From the NCBI GenBank assembly GCA_949752735.1, contig OX457039.1:27602420-27666419 (forward strand): a stretch of DNA of 64,000 bases, given 5' to 3'. A program made the translations under genes and the position numbers. Below, piece after piece: positions 1 to 9,788 of this stretch (positions are counted from its first letter, which is position 1; each line of letters opens with the position of its first letter). Origin of the DNA: Lumbricus terrestris (lineage: Eukaryota > Annelida > Clitellata > Crassiclitellata > Lumbricidae). The notes under the pieces are model-generated. The model searched no databases and was not told the DNA's origin. It saw only the letters and a list, made by a program, of their open reading frames with translations.

Positions 1-310
1 CCTAGTTTTCCATATTTTGGTGATTTTATGTGGTGAGGCTTTTATGGTGCAAAAGTAAAAGACGCGTAATAACAGCTCAGATTTTGACCAAAAATTTCTT
101 ATAGGTGGAAAGTTTAAAATATGAAAATAACTTGTAAACAAACTTACTTTAGGGAAAATTATCATAACCAGGTGTTACTTTTTTTAATAGTGGCAGAAAA
201 AAGGATAAATTTGAAGCGGTTATATAAGGTCGACACGGCGGTGAGGACATAAAATGAAAGACGATTTTCAAGTGATGGTTTGCCAACAAGGGAGGACTTT
301 GACAATGGGT

Positions 311-338
311 AATAATAATAATAATAATAATAATAGTA
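311..338 (+). repeat. AAT microsatellite
   Basis: AATAATAAT run. The rest of 1-460 shows no gene or recognised repeat. Confidence 0.9.
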
Positions 339-469
339 ATAAGGTAATATTCAGTCGGTTCCGCTGAAGAGGAAGGCTGATGAGCTCAAGTCGCATAGCT
401 CCTGTGAAAGATGGTTAACTATTGAAAGCTGGTTCATTTACTAGCAATTTGATATAGCGCTCCTGTGCA

Positions 470-600
470 GTTAACCTTGAAGCGCCCCTTCAATGTTAGC
501 TGCTCAGGAGCGCTCCCAGTCCAACCCTGGTCGAATGAGACAGTCTTAAGAACAGTGAGAACTGAGGCAGAAAGACTTGAGTATTGGATAAAGAATAACA
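470..600 (-). mobile_element. SINE-tail-like fragment (GGGAGCGCTCCTGAG)
   Basis: The minus strand reads ACTGGGAGCGCTCCTGAGC then TTGAAGGGGCGCTTCAAGG, the same core as the SINE tails elsewhere in the window. The cluster around it also carries AGACAGTCTTAAGAACAG, shared loosely with 49780-49810. Confidence 0.5.
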
Positions 601-1558
601 GGAAGCTCATTCCAGGTCGCAGGACAGTCACGGAGAAAGCGCGGCGCTGCCTGATTGCAGTCCGTGAGCGGGGAACAATAATTTTTAAGTTCCGCATGTG
701 CAGCCGAACGGAGAGAGCAGCGGCGCTGGGCGTGCGTGATGGATCAGCAAAGCTCCTGCAAGTAGATTAAATCCTCAAAACAGGGCTGGACCCAGACAAA
801 AATTCGATAAGCAATGCGCTGTTGGTGTCTACTGTATCTAAATGACTGAAAAACCTTCGATTAGAGAATTCAAACTGAAAACCCTGGCCTTATCTTTTCA
901 GTCAAAACTATTATGGTAAAGGATGAAATTCGAAGGAACGCTCCTTTACGATTCACTATCGAAAGGGCGACTTCGAAAGGGCGACTATCAAAGGGCGAGT
1001 TCAAAAGGGCGCCGCTTATAGAGGCGCCTTTTCGAAAGGGCAACGCCCGAAAGGACGAGCAAACAAAAGGGCGACAATCAAAGGGCGATATAGGCCTATA
1101 GGTTGAAGTCTTACAATACCTCATGTCATATTTAAAATGTGCATCTAAATGTTAGTTACGTCTAAAATCAATTTAGACATAAAACGGCGATTGATATCCT
1201 TTAATAAATAAAACTTTTTAATGGTTGATATTCGGTGGACTTCCAAAATTTCTTTTCGTTTATTGGTTTTTCAAGTCTCAATGTACAGCCGTCATTCCAT
1301 CAACCATTAACCTAATTGCTGCTCCTTAAAATTCTGAAATTCTAAGTTTATTCTCACACGTTCTCGTCAACTTAGTTTAAATTAACTGCAACGCGAGATC
1401 TCTAAAATCGACTGCACATAGCTGCCCTGTAGGCTACGTTTAAAACATAGGCCTACAGACATAGCCTACCTATCGTCCAAACAAAGTAAATAGCCGCATT
1501 TTCTAATTAAACTATTGAAGGTAGCCTACATGAGGATTGATAGCCTATATAGGACTAC

Positions 1559-1937
1559 CATGGGCGGAGACCTAGGGGGACATCCCCCAACACTTCAATG
1601 GAAGTGTTGGGGGACGGCCCATGCATTTGTCCCCCCCCCCCCAATCGTTGAGCGTCAAGACTAAAAAAGGTCATCAACTTTTTTGGTGGCGCAAATAGAA
1701 ACATTTCGTCGAGATTTGGCCGGACGACTAAAAAATAGAGAAAAAGGTCATCAACTTTTTGGCGGCGGAAATAGAAAAATTTCGTCTAGATTTGGACGGA
1801 TGACTAAAAAAAAGGTCATCAACATTTTTGGCGGCGAAATATTTTTTCTTTCGAGATTTCGCTGGTCGTTCAGAAATTTTTCGGAAATCTCGCGTCTTTC
1901 CGTCCGCCCCAATTCTCGGCCCAGGTCTCCGCCTATG
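1559..1937. mobile_element. hAT-like MITE (TIR CATGGGCGGAGACC)
   Basis: Perfect 8-bp target duplication AGGACTAC (1551-1558, 1938-1945) and inverted ends CATGGGCGGAGACCTAGG / CATAGGCGGAGACCTGGG. The interior has three blocks of the form ACTAAAAAAGGTCATCAACT with GGCGGC. It encodes no transposase. Confidence 0.9.
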
Positions 1938-1958
1938 AGGACTACGTATCCTATATGC

Positions 1959-2119
1959 CAGTGGCGTATAGCCTGGAATTTTTGATGGAGGTTTTATGCC
2001 TAGAAACCCTGTTTTTTGCTATTTTTTCTTACTTAAATGGAAAAATAACATAAAAAACTTTTTCCCGGAACCAATGGGGGGGTTTAACCCCCGAAACCTT
2101 CCCCTTGCCTACGCCACTG
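1959..2119. mobile_element. hAT-like MITE (TIR CAGTGGCGTA)
   Basis: 161 bp with a perfect 8-bp duplication CTATATGC (1951-1958, 2120-2127) and ends CAGTGGCGTATAG / TGCCTACGCCACTG. It sits 13 bp after the neighbouring MITE. Confidence 0.9.
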
Positions 2120-2325
2120 CTATATGCACATTTCCCTGTCATGCACCGTTGTCATTGAACCACTGCAAACGTTCGAAAACCACCCTTTTTATTGTCACCC
2201 TTTTGATTGTCGCCCTTCTGGTTACTCGCCCTTTTGATCAGCGCATTTTTGAACATACGCCATTATAATCGGCGACCTTTTGAACTCGTTCTTTTGATGG
2301 TCGCCCTTTCGAAGTCGCCCTTATA

Positions 2326-2480
2326 CCACGTTAAGTCGTGCACATTGAAGCCGGACAATAATAACTAGCTTATAGTGGCATATACAAAGACTGGAAGAGG
2401 TGGACCTACGTTTCTGATTTTGGAGCGAAAGATAGGTTCAGTGAGAGAAGTGGGTACAGAGGATGGGACCACAAGAAACG
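2326..2480 (+). mobile_element. Dispersed fragment shared with 5830-5985
   Basis: ACGTTAAGTCGTGCACATTG, AAGCCGGACAATAATAACTA, ACTGGAAGAGGTGGACCTAC and GCGAAAGATAGGTTCAGTGA all recur near 5840-5965. It is probably the same LINE-derived tail. Confidence 0.55.
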
Positions 2481-2682
2481 CCACAAGAGAATGTGAGCAT
2501 CTTACATGCAGCTTTTACAGTGATATGAGCGGAAAGACAAACAACACCGGAGTGAAAGACTGCATGACGGCGTCAGCAAGGTGAAGGGAGGAAGACAGTC
2601 GTTGACGAAGAAGGAAGGGATCAATAAAATTGTGTCAGAAACAGGAGAGAAGACAGAGGGAAGAGATTAGCCATTCATGACC

Positions 2683-2918
2683 CATGGGAGGAGACCTGGG
2701 CGGAGACTTGGGGGGACGGAAAGAGGAAACAATTTCTGACGACTTTTCCCCCCCCCCGAAATCTCGGAAAAAAATTCTAATTTCGCCGCAAAGAAGTTGA
2801 TCACTTTTTTTAGTCTTGACGCTCAACGATTGGGAATGGGGACAAATGCATGGGCCGTCCCCCCAGCACCTCCGTTGGGGGACCGTCCCCCCTGTCCTCC
2901 CCTAGGTCTCCGCCCATG
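2683..2918. mobile_element. hAT-like MITE, inverted copy of the 1559-1937 family
   Basis: Ends CATGGGAGGAGACCTGGG and, on the other strand, CATGGGCGGAGACCTAGG. The flanking CATGACC (2676-2682, 2919-2925) gives a duplication of 7 or more bp. It shares TTGAGCGTCAAGACTAAAAA with the other copy in reverse. Confidence 0.85.
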
Positions 2919-3155
2919 CATGACCAATAGCTGACACTATTTTTTACCCAATAAAGAAATAATTTCAAATAGGTAAACATGCAGGGTTTCAGAATTCTTT
3001 CTTCCAAATCACTGATTTTTTGGTAATTGGTAATTACTAATTAGGCTAGCTTATTAATTACCTGGCCATATTCAAAGAGTACCGTACTTGACAGAGTGAA
3101 ACTCACGACTGAGGTGTTTTAGAGACTTTCAACATAATCTTGAGCAACTATAGGC

Positions 3156-4522
3156 CTATAGCCTACTTGTGATGGAATCATAAATCCTGCTTATAAATCT
3201 GATCTCACCTTCTGCTGTGTTAGACACCTTGTAGTTAACTGCGTCGTAGTCGACTTGAAGTATTTTCTCCTGATCAGTCCCATGATCATTGTCAAGGTCA
3301 GAAAGTGGGTTCGATCTACGAGCTAGAGTAGGTGAACTTTCGTCGGTCTTTGGCTGTAAATGTTGCGATCGGTCATCTTGAATCTGTCTGCTTTCCTCAC
3401 CATCAATGTAGTCTCTGTTTGTCAGTTGCTCGTCGGAGTTGTAGTCATTTGCTTGGAGTTCAGCTTGGTCGCTCTCACTTTCACGACTTTGTATATCATG
3501 TTCAACATCAAGGTAATCGAAATTGCCGCTTTGGATAGGAAGCAATCTCCTATCGACTTGTCTTTCTTCAGTCTGTGCAGTTCCCAAGTCGCCAAAATTC
3601 TGCCTATTTCGTGGAATTTTGGAGAAATTTTTCCTTTTTCGAATTTGCACGGCTCTTTTCTCAGCTGGGTTCAGATTTGACAGCGAACGTCTAAAACCGT
3701 CGAATTGATTTCTTTTCATTTGTATTTTACACTTTTCATCATCTAACTTTCCAGGTTTGCCCTCACATTCGGGCTTTGACTCTTCCCTTTGAATTTTAAA
3801 GCCCTCGAAATCATTCCTTTTCTCTTCTCCACTACACTTTTCATCATCTGGTACGCCTTTTTCACCCTTACAATTGGGATTTATTTCTTGCCTTTGAATT
3901 CTAAAACCGTTGAATCGATTTCTTGTGGTCTGTCCTCGACCGTCTTTAGTTTGCCTTGGGGTACAGTTCCTACTTGGTACGCCTATTTCACCCTCACAGT
4001 TGGGATCTCTAGTGTCACGTTGAATTCTAATGTCGTCCACAATAATTCTTTTCATTTGTCCCTTACCTTCGGGACTTAGATTTTCCCTTTGAATTCTAAA
4101 ACCCTTGAGTTGATTTCTGTTGGTCTGTCCTCCACCGTCTTTAGTAAGCCTTAGGCGACAGTTCCTACTTGGTACGTTTTCTTCACCTTTACATTTGGGA
4201 TTTCTAGTGTCACGTTGAAGTCTAATGTCGTCCACATTAATTCTTTTCATTTGTCCCTTACCGTCGGTACTTAGACTACCCCTTTGACTTCTAAAAGCGT
4301 TGAAATTATTTCTTTCCATCTGCTCTTCATTGTCATCACTTAGCTTTGACTTTCGACTCCTGAAGTCATCGTATGGACTGCTTCTGATCTGTCCGACTTC
4401 TCGTGCAATTACGTTGGATTGCAATCGTTGGCTTTCATGAGAGTCATCGAAACGATTGCTGCGTCGTGATTCTTTGTCGTCTTCGTCGTACACTTCGAAA
4501 TCGATTTCTGAAGGTCTTACCT
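3156..4522 (-). CDS. Secreted repeat protein exon 3 (repeat region)
   Basis: 1367 nt open in one frame. It follows acceptor CTATTCTTCTTAAG at 4523 and the stop is at 3158-3156. The frame fixed by exon 2 (split Glu codon) is the long open one, which supports the junction. At DNA level two roughly 195-nt units (about 4245-4050 and 4050-3855) are near-copies of each other. Confidence 0.75.
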
Positions 4523-6081
4523 CTTAAGAAGAATAGATGTAAAAGACTTCATTTCAGAAACGTAGATTTTTCAACTAGGCCTATGTGTTAGTCCTATTCG
4601 GGTGACCTAACTGCAACGTCATGCATAGGATATTGCATGAAGCCCGTAAAAGATTATTGTCACATATAGAGTCACAGACTGCACAATCCACATGTCCTAC
4701 AATGTAGGCTGTATAATTATTATTTTGCCGATGGGGAGGGAGTGTCGGAGAGTGGAAGCTAGGGCATGGTATTCCTAGCTTTAATTACTGTATATATTGA
4801 ATTGCAATTATGTGTAATTTTGTAATTGAATATTTGCAGAGCGTCATGCAGAGTTTCAGAACCTATAATCATGTCAGCACTCATCACCGTCACTATAATA
4901 TTATACATGTACCGTATAAAGACAGTCTTTAGGTGCTTCCGAAAACTGGGAAAGAGGATGGCTGAGTTGCTCAAGCTGCTGCAGCTCGTCCAACAGGTGC
5001 ATGGTTAGCTACTGAAAGCTGGCTTGTAGCCTATTCAGTAGCGGAGCTAGGGGTCTAGGGGGCTAAGCCCCCTTTCAAAAGGTCGATCCATTTTTCTTCC
5101 ATGTAAAAATGAAATATTTGGACGATTAACCCCCTTTAGCTCCCCAAAAACAACCGTAAAGGTACGCACGAGGTTTGGCAGACAGTTTGGCGGATATGAA
5201 AAAGTACCGTTTTCCAAAAAAAAGATCGTCGTAAATTTTTGCGACTCAAAAACGGAAAATTTTCTCCCGCGAATTCAGCCCCCAAAAACTGAAATCCTGG
5301 CACCGCCGCTGAGCCTATTTAGAAATAACTGCGGACTGCCGATTAAAAGACTCAAACTGAAAACCCTGCCCTTATTTTTCAGTCAAAGTTATTATGGTAA
5401 CGGAACATCGTCCTGTCTCCTCCCACTGAGTAAATAAACGAAAAATATAATAGGCTACTATACAAAGATTGAATTAGAATATCCCAAGCCACATAGACTT
5501 ACATGAATCAGGTATCCAACAGTTTAAAGTCAATCATGAAATTCAAGGCAATGCTTCATTACCCAGTGGCCTATACAAGGGGGTTTCGGGGGTTAAACAC
5601 CCATTGGCTTAGGAAAAAGTTTTGAAAAAGGTTATTTATCCGCTTATATAAGAAAAACAAAACAACTGTTTGTAGTAACAATTGTTTTACTTACTTTATT
5701 CCATTTGTTACTTTATTCCCTTTTTATTTACTGTACTACTGTTGAGTTGGTGTCAGGAAGGGCATCCGGCCAAGTCATAAACACCCCCATCACAAATTCC
5801 TGGCTACGGCACAGTGCCATTACCACGTTCAGACGTGCACATTAAAGCCGGACAACTTAGGAAAAATTAGTAACTATAGTGGTCTACATTATATACAAAA
5901 ACTGGAAGAGGTAGGCCTACGTATAGGCCTACGGTCTGATTTTGAAGCGAAAGATAGGTTCGGTGAGTCTGGTGAAAGGGTTCTGAAGACGAGGAATTAT
6001 ACAGATGTTTATGATGGAGGAATCTCTGCAAATTATATGATAATCGGTATATATATATAATGAAATATATATGTATACTAG

Positions 6082-6127
<46 letters not shown>

Positions 6128-6775
6128 CTTACCTGGCTTATACTTCCGCATATGTCGACTAGCGGCTTCAGCTTCCATCCTTTGTAGCAATCGCTCGACA
6201 GCATTCGATAAATCTTCAACGTCCTCATCTTCTCCACCTACAGATAAAGTCACTCGTTACAATGACAAAAGCAAATGCGTGAGGCATAGAAACCGTCACG
6301 AACGTAGACCCATATGCAGTTAGTCTTATTTCAGATAAATTTGTCAAGCAAGTGACAGAATGGAGACCCTGGCAAGACAATAAATAGTCGTCTGAAGCAG
6401 ACAAAGACTTCTTGTCACAATAATTTCCTTCAATAAAGTGACAGAGGTCAAGTGGAAATTAGACATTGATGCGACAGTAATGCAATGTAAATCTTAGGAA
6501 ATTCACGGCGTCCATGAAAAAGTCGACGTCATGGAAACCAGCTTATATTCACCAGACGGTCTGATGTATTTGAAGCTTGCGCTTAATAAATGAAAATTTT
6601 AAGAAAATGACTTGTATTTAATTTATTAATTCTGATACATAGACTGACTTTCCAAGATGTCATCGAAAGAAGATGGTTCGTTGTTTTGTTCATTGACACG
6701 AGATGCATCATCAGTTTTGATAGAGACTGACATCAATGACAAGACCAACAAGCTCATCGCCACACCCCTCGCCAT
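3156..6775 (-). CDS. Secreted repeat protein / candidate multi-copy peptide precursor (3 exons, 532 aa)
   Basis: Exons 6775-6649, 6237-6133 and 4522-3156 join in frame (S43 and E78 are split codons) to 532 codons and a TAG. Residues 1-20 look like a signal peptide (MARGVAMSLLVLSLMSVSIK). Exon 2 is acidic then amphipathic (GEDEDVEDLSNAVERLLQRM) and ends basic (RHMRKYKP). Exon 3 is a very charged repeat region. Motifs of type RNxFxGFRIQR recur near residues 148, 171, 213, 236, 278, 313 and 348, spaced 23, 42, 23, 42, 35 and 35. Between them lie four Cys pairs spaced 10-11 (CKGEENVPSRNC type). Arg and Lys-Arg sites flank each unit. I do not recognise the family. It could be a neuropeptide or granin-like precursor, a matrix protein or a disordered secreted protein. 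The ORF could also splice onward from the possible donor GTAGGC near 3165. Confidence 0.7.
5036..5311. mobile_element. hAT-like MITE (TIR CAGYRGCGGNGCYAGG)
   Basis: Perfect 8-bp duplication AGCCTATT (5028-5035, 5312-5319). Ends are CAGTAGCGGAGCTAGG and CCTGGCACCGCCGCTG. No ORF. Confidence 0.9.
5574..5650 (-). mobile_element. Partial MITE of the 1959-2119 family
   Basis: CAGTGGCCTATACAAGGGGG and TTTCGGGGGTTAAACACCC match the reverse complement of 2050-2119. The other end is lost. Confidence 0.7.
5745..5990 (+). mobile_element. RTE-like LINE 3' UTR fragment
   Basis: TTGGTGTCAGGAAGGGCATC then CGTGCACATTAAAGCCGGAC are typical of RTE-type 3' ends. The following TATACAAAAACTGGAAGAGG and GAAGCGAAAGATAGGTTC recur at 2375-2445. 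Confidence 0.65.
6086..6122. repeat. TA dinucleotide microsatellite
   Basis: Starts just past the donor of exon 2 of the secreted protein gene. Confidence 0.9.
6133..6237 (-). CDS. Secreted repeat protein exon 2
   Basis: 105 nt between ATCTGTAG and GTAAGG, phase 1 to phase 1. It encodes GEDEDVEDLSNAVERLLQRM then EAEAASRHMRKYKP. The donor is followed directly by a TA microsatellite. Confidence 0.7.
6649..6775 (-). CDS. Secreted repeat protein exon 1 (signal peptide)
   Basis: ATG at 6775-6773, 42 codons plus one base, ending at donor GTCAGT. The hydrophobic core VAMSLLVLSLMSVSI precedes a polar stretch (TDDASRVNEQNNEPSS). Phase 1 matches exon 2 exactly. The donor is not a strong consensus. 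Confidence 0.65.
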
Positions 6776-6839
6776 TCCTGCTTTCCTTCCCTCAAACTCA
6801 GACACCTAACGCAGAGCATACAAGCGTAGTAGCGTACAG

Positions 6840-7245
6840 AAAATGGGCATCATAATAACTATCGTCATCATCGTCATCGACATCGCCATCGTCAGCGTCG
6901 TCATCATCATTATCATCGTCGTCGTCGCGATCGTCATCATCATCCTCATCTTCCTCACCATCCTCATTCTCATCTTTCTCTTCCTCATCCTCATCATCAT
7001 CGTCATCCTCATATCTCATTAGCATCGTCGTCGTCGTCGCCTTCATCATCATCATCATCATCATCATCGTCATCGTCATCGTCATCGTCGCCGTCGCCGT
7101 CGCCGTCGCCATCGCCGTCGCCGTCACCGTCACCGTCTTCGCCATCGCCATCGCCATCGCCATCGTCATCGTCATCGTCATCGCCATCGTCATTGTCATC
7201 GTCATCGTCATCATCATCATCGTCATCATCATCATCATCATCATG
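6840..7245 (+). repeat. GAT/GAC triplet microsatellite
   Basis: About 400 bp of TCATCG, TCGCCG and ATC triplets, 5' of the secreted protein gene. It makes spurious Asp/Met/Thr ORFs on the minus strand. Confidence 0.95.
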
Positions 7246-7733
7246 CCTTCTTAGCTCTTTTTCCTGAATCTACAGATGCTAATTTCCCTCTTCTTCTTCT
7301 TCTCATCGTCTGACAGTGAATTCCATAAAATGAGGTGTTTAATATGTTATATGTCAATATGTTACGGTTGGTCAATATGTTATTATCAACATCATCAAAG
7401 GCATTTGAGAGAATTGCAAGGTATTGTGGATGTCGTGCACGAAAGGGATTATGTTGCAGCGCTATTGATGCTGGAGTTTTCGATCCACTCTCAACCATGT
7501 TTTCCTCCTCGAGTCCTTTTGCCATTACTGTATTTGGCGGCTCATCGATGAGAGATCTGAAATGACTGGCTGTCAAGTGAGATGGTATAGTAAATCCGTT
7601 TCAAAGTGGCTTTCCTGTTTCAAGGACGTGTTTCCATCACAGTCGATCGTCATAGGCGAGCAAGAGTTTAACTTACGTCCATTACGGTACATTGTATTCC
7701 ACGTCTTTTTGCTGGGACAAATGCTCTTACACT
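7241..7733 (-). CDS. Possible 3' end of an unknown gene (two exons)
   Basis: Candidate exons 7733-7677 (TGTGTAG acceptor, GTAAGT donor; CKSICPSKKTWNTMYRNG) and 7569-7241 (acceptor TTGACAG). They join in frame by a split Pro codon and end SVDSGKRAKKA stop. The last exon runs through SHFRSLIDEPPNTVMAKGLE and a basic RRRRRGK. No family recognised. The stop lies at the edge of a GATGAT microsatellite and no upstream exon is visible, so this may be chance. Confidence 0.25.
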
Positions 7734-7986
7734 CTACACAGTTAATCTGACGACCAAGATAGAGAGGTCACGGAGTTTCTCGGTAACCAAACTTGCATAG
7801 AGGGATACTGATTATTCTATCATATCTACTGTCTTGTCATTGATGGTAGCAGTTCTTAGCACTAATGGATAGACGAAAAATAAGCCGCAAGAGACTTTAT
7901 CATGAATCAAAAAAGTGTTAGTATAATGCACCTGAATTAAGGAGCTTAATGTGTGTGTGTTGCGGGCTATGTTTGGACTCTGCGAT

Positions 7987-8418
7987 GTCCTTAATGCATA
8001 TAAAGATCAGAATGTCCTTAATGCATATAAAGATCAGAATGTCCTTAATGCATATAAAGATCAGAATGTCCTTAATGCATAATTATAAAGATCAGAATGT
8101 CCTTAATGCATATAAAGATCAGAATGCCCTTAATGCATATAAAGATCAGAATGTCCTTGGTGCATATAAAGATCAGAATGTCCTTAATGCATATAAAGAT
8201 CAGAATGTCCTTAATGCATATAAAGATCAGAATGTCCTTAATGCATATAAAGATCAGAATGTCCTTAATGCATATAAAGATCAGAATGCCCTTAATGCAT
8301 ATAAAGATCAGAATGTCCTTGGTGCATATAAAGATCAGAATGTCCTTAATGCATATAAAGATCAGAATGTCCTTAATGCATATAAAGATCAGAATGTCCT
8401 TAATGCATATAAAGATCG
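7987..8418 (+). repeat. 27-bp satellite with six-unit higher-order repeat
   Basis: About 16 copies of TCCTTAATGCATATAAAGAT CAGAATG. Variants GCCCT and CCTTGGTGC recur together exactly 162 bp apart (8121 and 8283), so six-unit blocks were duplicated. The unit is a multiple of three, so frames stay open on both strands by arithmetic. Confidence 0.95.
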
Positions 8419-8491
8419 GACTTAGCATATTTATAAGCTGCAATCTGTCCAACCGAAGCCACACATTAAATCTCACGACCTGATCTCTAAA

Positions 8492-8709
8492 TCATGCAAT
8501 GTAATGTAATCGCATATTTATATAGCGGCTGTCTTATGGCCTCGACCCTGAGGGTGAGATCCTTCACCACCGCTACTCCACGTTTATATTGCGACCGAGC
8601 CACCTGCAGTAAAGATCCGAGAAATTAATCTCTGATAAACCGACCGACCAGGAATCGAACCCGGGCCGCCGGCGTGGCGAGCGGGCTACCAACCCACTCG
8701 GCCACTGAG
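8492..8709 (-). mobile_element. tRNA-derived SINE with 10-bp target duplication
   Basis: Flanked by GATCTCTAAA at 8482-8491 and 8710-8719. On the minus strand the head reads ATCCTCAGTGGCCGAGTGGG (box A-like) and GGGTTCGATTCC (box B). A body ending ATATAAATATGCG follows, then a tail of ATTACATTACATTGCAT. Confidence 0.85.
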
Positions 8710-9106
8710 GATCTCTAAACGAAACCTTACCTGGACGTCCACTAAACGACAAGTTGCCTGAAACGAATGCAACCGTTGCTTCGTTGTATAACACGAGGAG
8801 TGTCGTTGCTGCCTGTGTTATACTAAGTTGTCCAGCGAAACAAAGAAGCCTTGTTTCATATGATGAAACAGACAGTCATTGTCACCAGCTGGTTTCAGAA
8901 CCGAAGGGGATGCACATTATAATATAGTCTAACTTCTGAAAAAAGTGATGATGAAGATAACGGTTGTCTTCGACGAAGCATCTGCAAGGGATTATACGTA
9001 TACACGTCGCCTACGCTGTTACAATATACTGTGTAGTGCAGTGATAGGCCTACAATACAGCCTATGGTGATCGAAGCACTAACGAGTGACAAGTATTAAA
9101 TATCAG

Positions 9107-9335
9107 ACCATCTGACCATGCAGCATAGCATATCGTAAAGAGATCAGATTTGATACATGTAGTATAGTATATCGTAAAGGGATCAGATTTGACACATGTA
9201 GTATAGCATATCGTAAAGGGATCAGATTTGATACATGTAGTATAGTATATCGTAAAGGGATCAGATTTGACACATGTAGTATAGCATATCGTAAAGGGAT
9301 CAGATTTGACACATGATGTATAGCATATTGTAAAG
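9107..9335 (+). repeat. 39-bp satellite, two-unit alternation
   Basis: About six copies containing ATATCGTAAAGGGATCAGAT TTGA, alternating TAGTATAG-TAT and TAGTATAG-CAT forms, which implies a 78-bp dimer. Confidence 0.9.
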
Positions 9336-9336
9336 T

Positions 9337-9600
9337 CAGGGATGGGCAGTAATTGAGTAATTTAAATTACCTAACTAACTTAAACTACAATTGTAATTGA
9401 GAAATTTAAATTACCTAACTAACTTAAACTACAATTGTAATTGAGAAATTTAAATTACCTAACTAACTTAAATTACAACTGTAATTGGTAATTTGTGATT
9501 TTGCTGCTCTGCACCAAAGTAGGCTTAATTTGTAATTTGTAATTCAACTACATTTCTTCATGTAATTTGCAATTTCAATTACATTCCACAAAACAAATTA
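9337..9600. mobile_element. AATTAC-rich element (CAGGGATGGGCA end)
   Basis: Begins CAGGGATGGGCAGTAATTG, followed by three roughly 44-bp copies of TTTAAATTACCTAACTAACT and more AATTTGTAATT. The same style recurs at 12110-12303 (ending TTTGCCCATTCCAG) and 63817-64000. Confidence 0.55.
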
Positions 9601-9788
9601 CTTTGATTGTAAATAGGCCTGTATGTTATGATAATTTGATAAATCTAGCGATCCTTGCAACAGTGACTCTCCCACATTTTAAGTTCTGCTGACTAGTGGG
9701 TATACCTGCAGTGGCGTATAACAGCCATAATATTATGACGAGTGTGTACTAAGTCCAGGGCACCGAGATCATTTAAAGGCTGCCAAGC

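Larger units (their letters stand above)
955..2325. mobile_element. Foldback-like element, arms of CAAAAGGGCGAC repeats
   Basis: The left arm (about 955-1097) and right arm (about 2180-2323) are inverted to each other over about 140 bp, both built of 11-14-bp units like TCGAAAGGGCGAC and ATCAAAAGGGCGA. Two hAT-like MITEs have landed inside. No target duplication was found. Confidence 0.7.
4523..6132 (-). other. Intron 2 of the secreted repeat protein gene
   Basis: Contains a hAT-like MITE (5036-5311), a partial second MITE (about 5574-5650), an RTE-like LINE 3' fragment (about 5745-5990) and a TA microsatellite (about 6086-6122). No exon seen. Confidence 0.6.

Noticed and set aside
3332..4079. 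Plus-strand ORFs opposite the repeat exon
   Set aside because: Shadows of the minus-strand exon; no signal of their own.
6798..7244. Met/Thr and Asp-rich ORFs on the minus strand
   Set aside because: Translation of a triplet microsatellite.
7949..8483. Long ORFs on both strands (KDQNVLNAY and ILIFICIKD repeats)
   Set aside because: Pure 27-bp satellite; open frames follow from unit length, not coding.
8640..8710. tRNA-Leu/Ser-like gene
   Set aside because: Target duplication and tail mark it as a SINE.
9103..9312. Repetitive ORF with SNLIPLRYAILHV units
   Set aside because: 39-bp satellite with a unit divisible by three.
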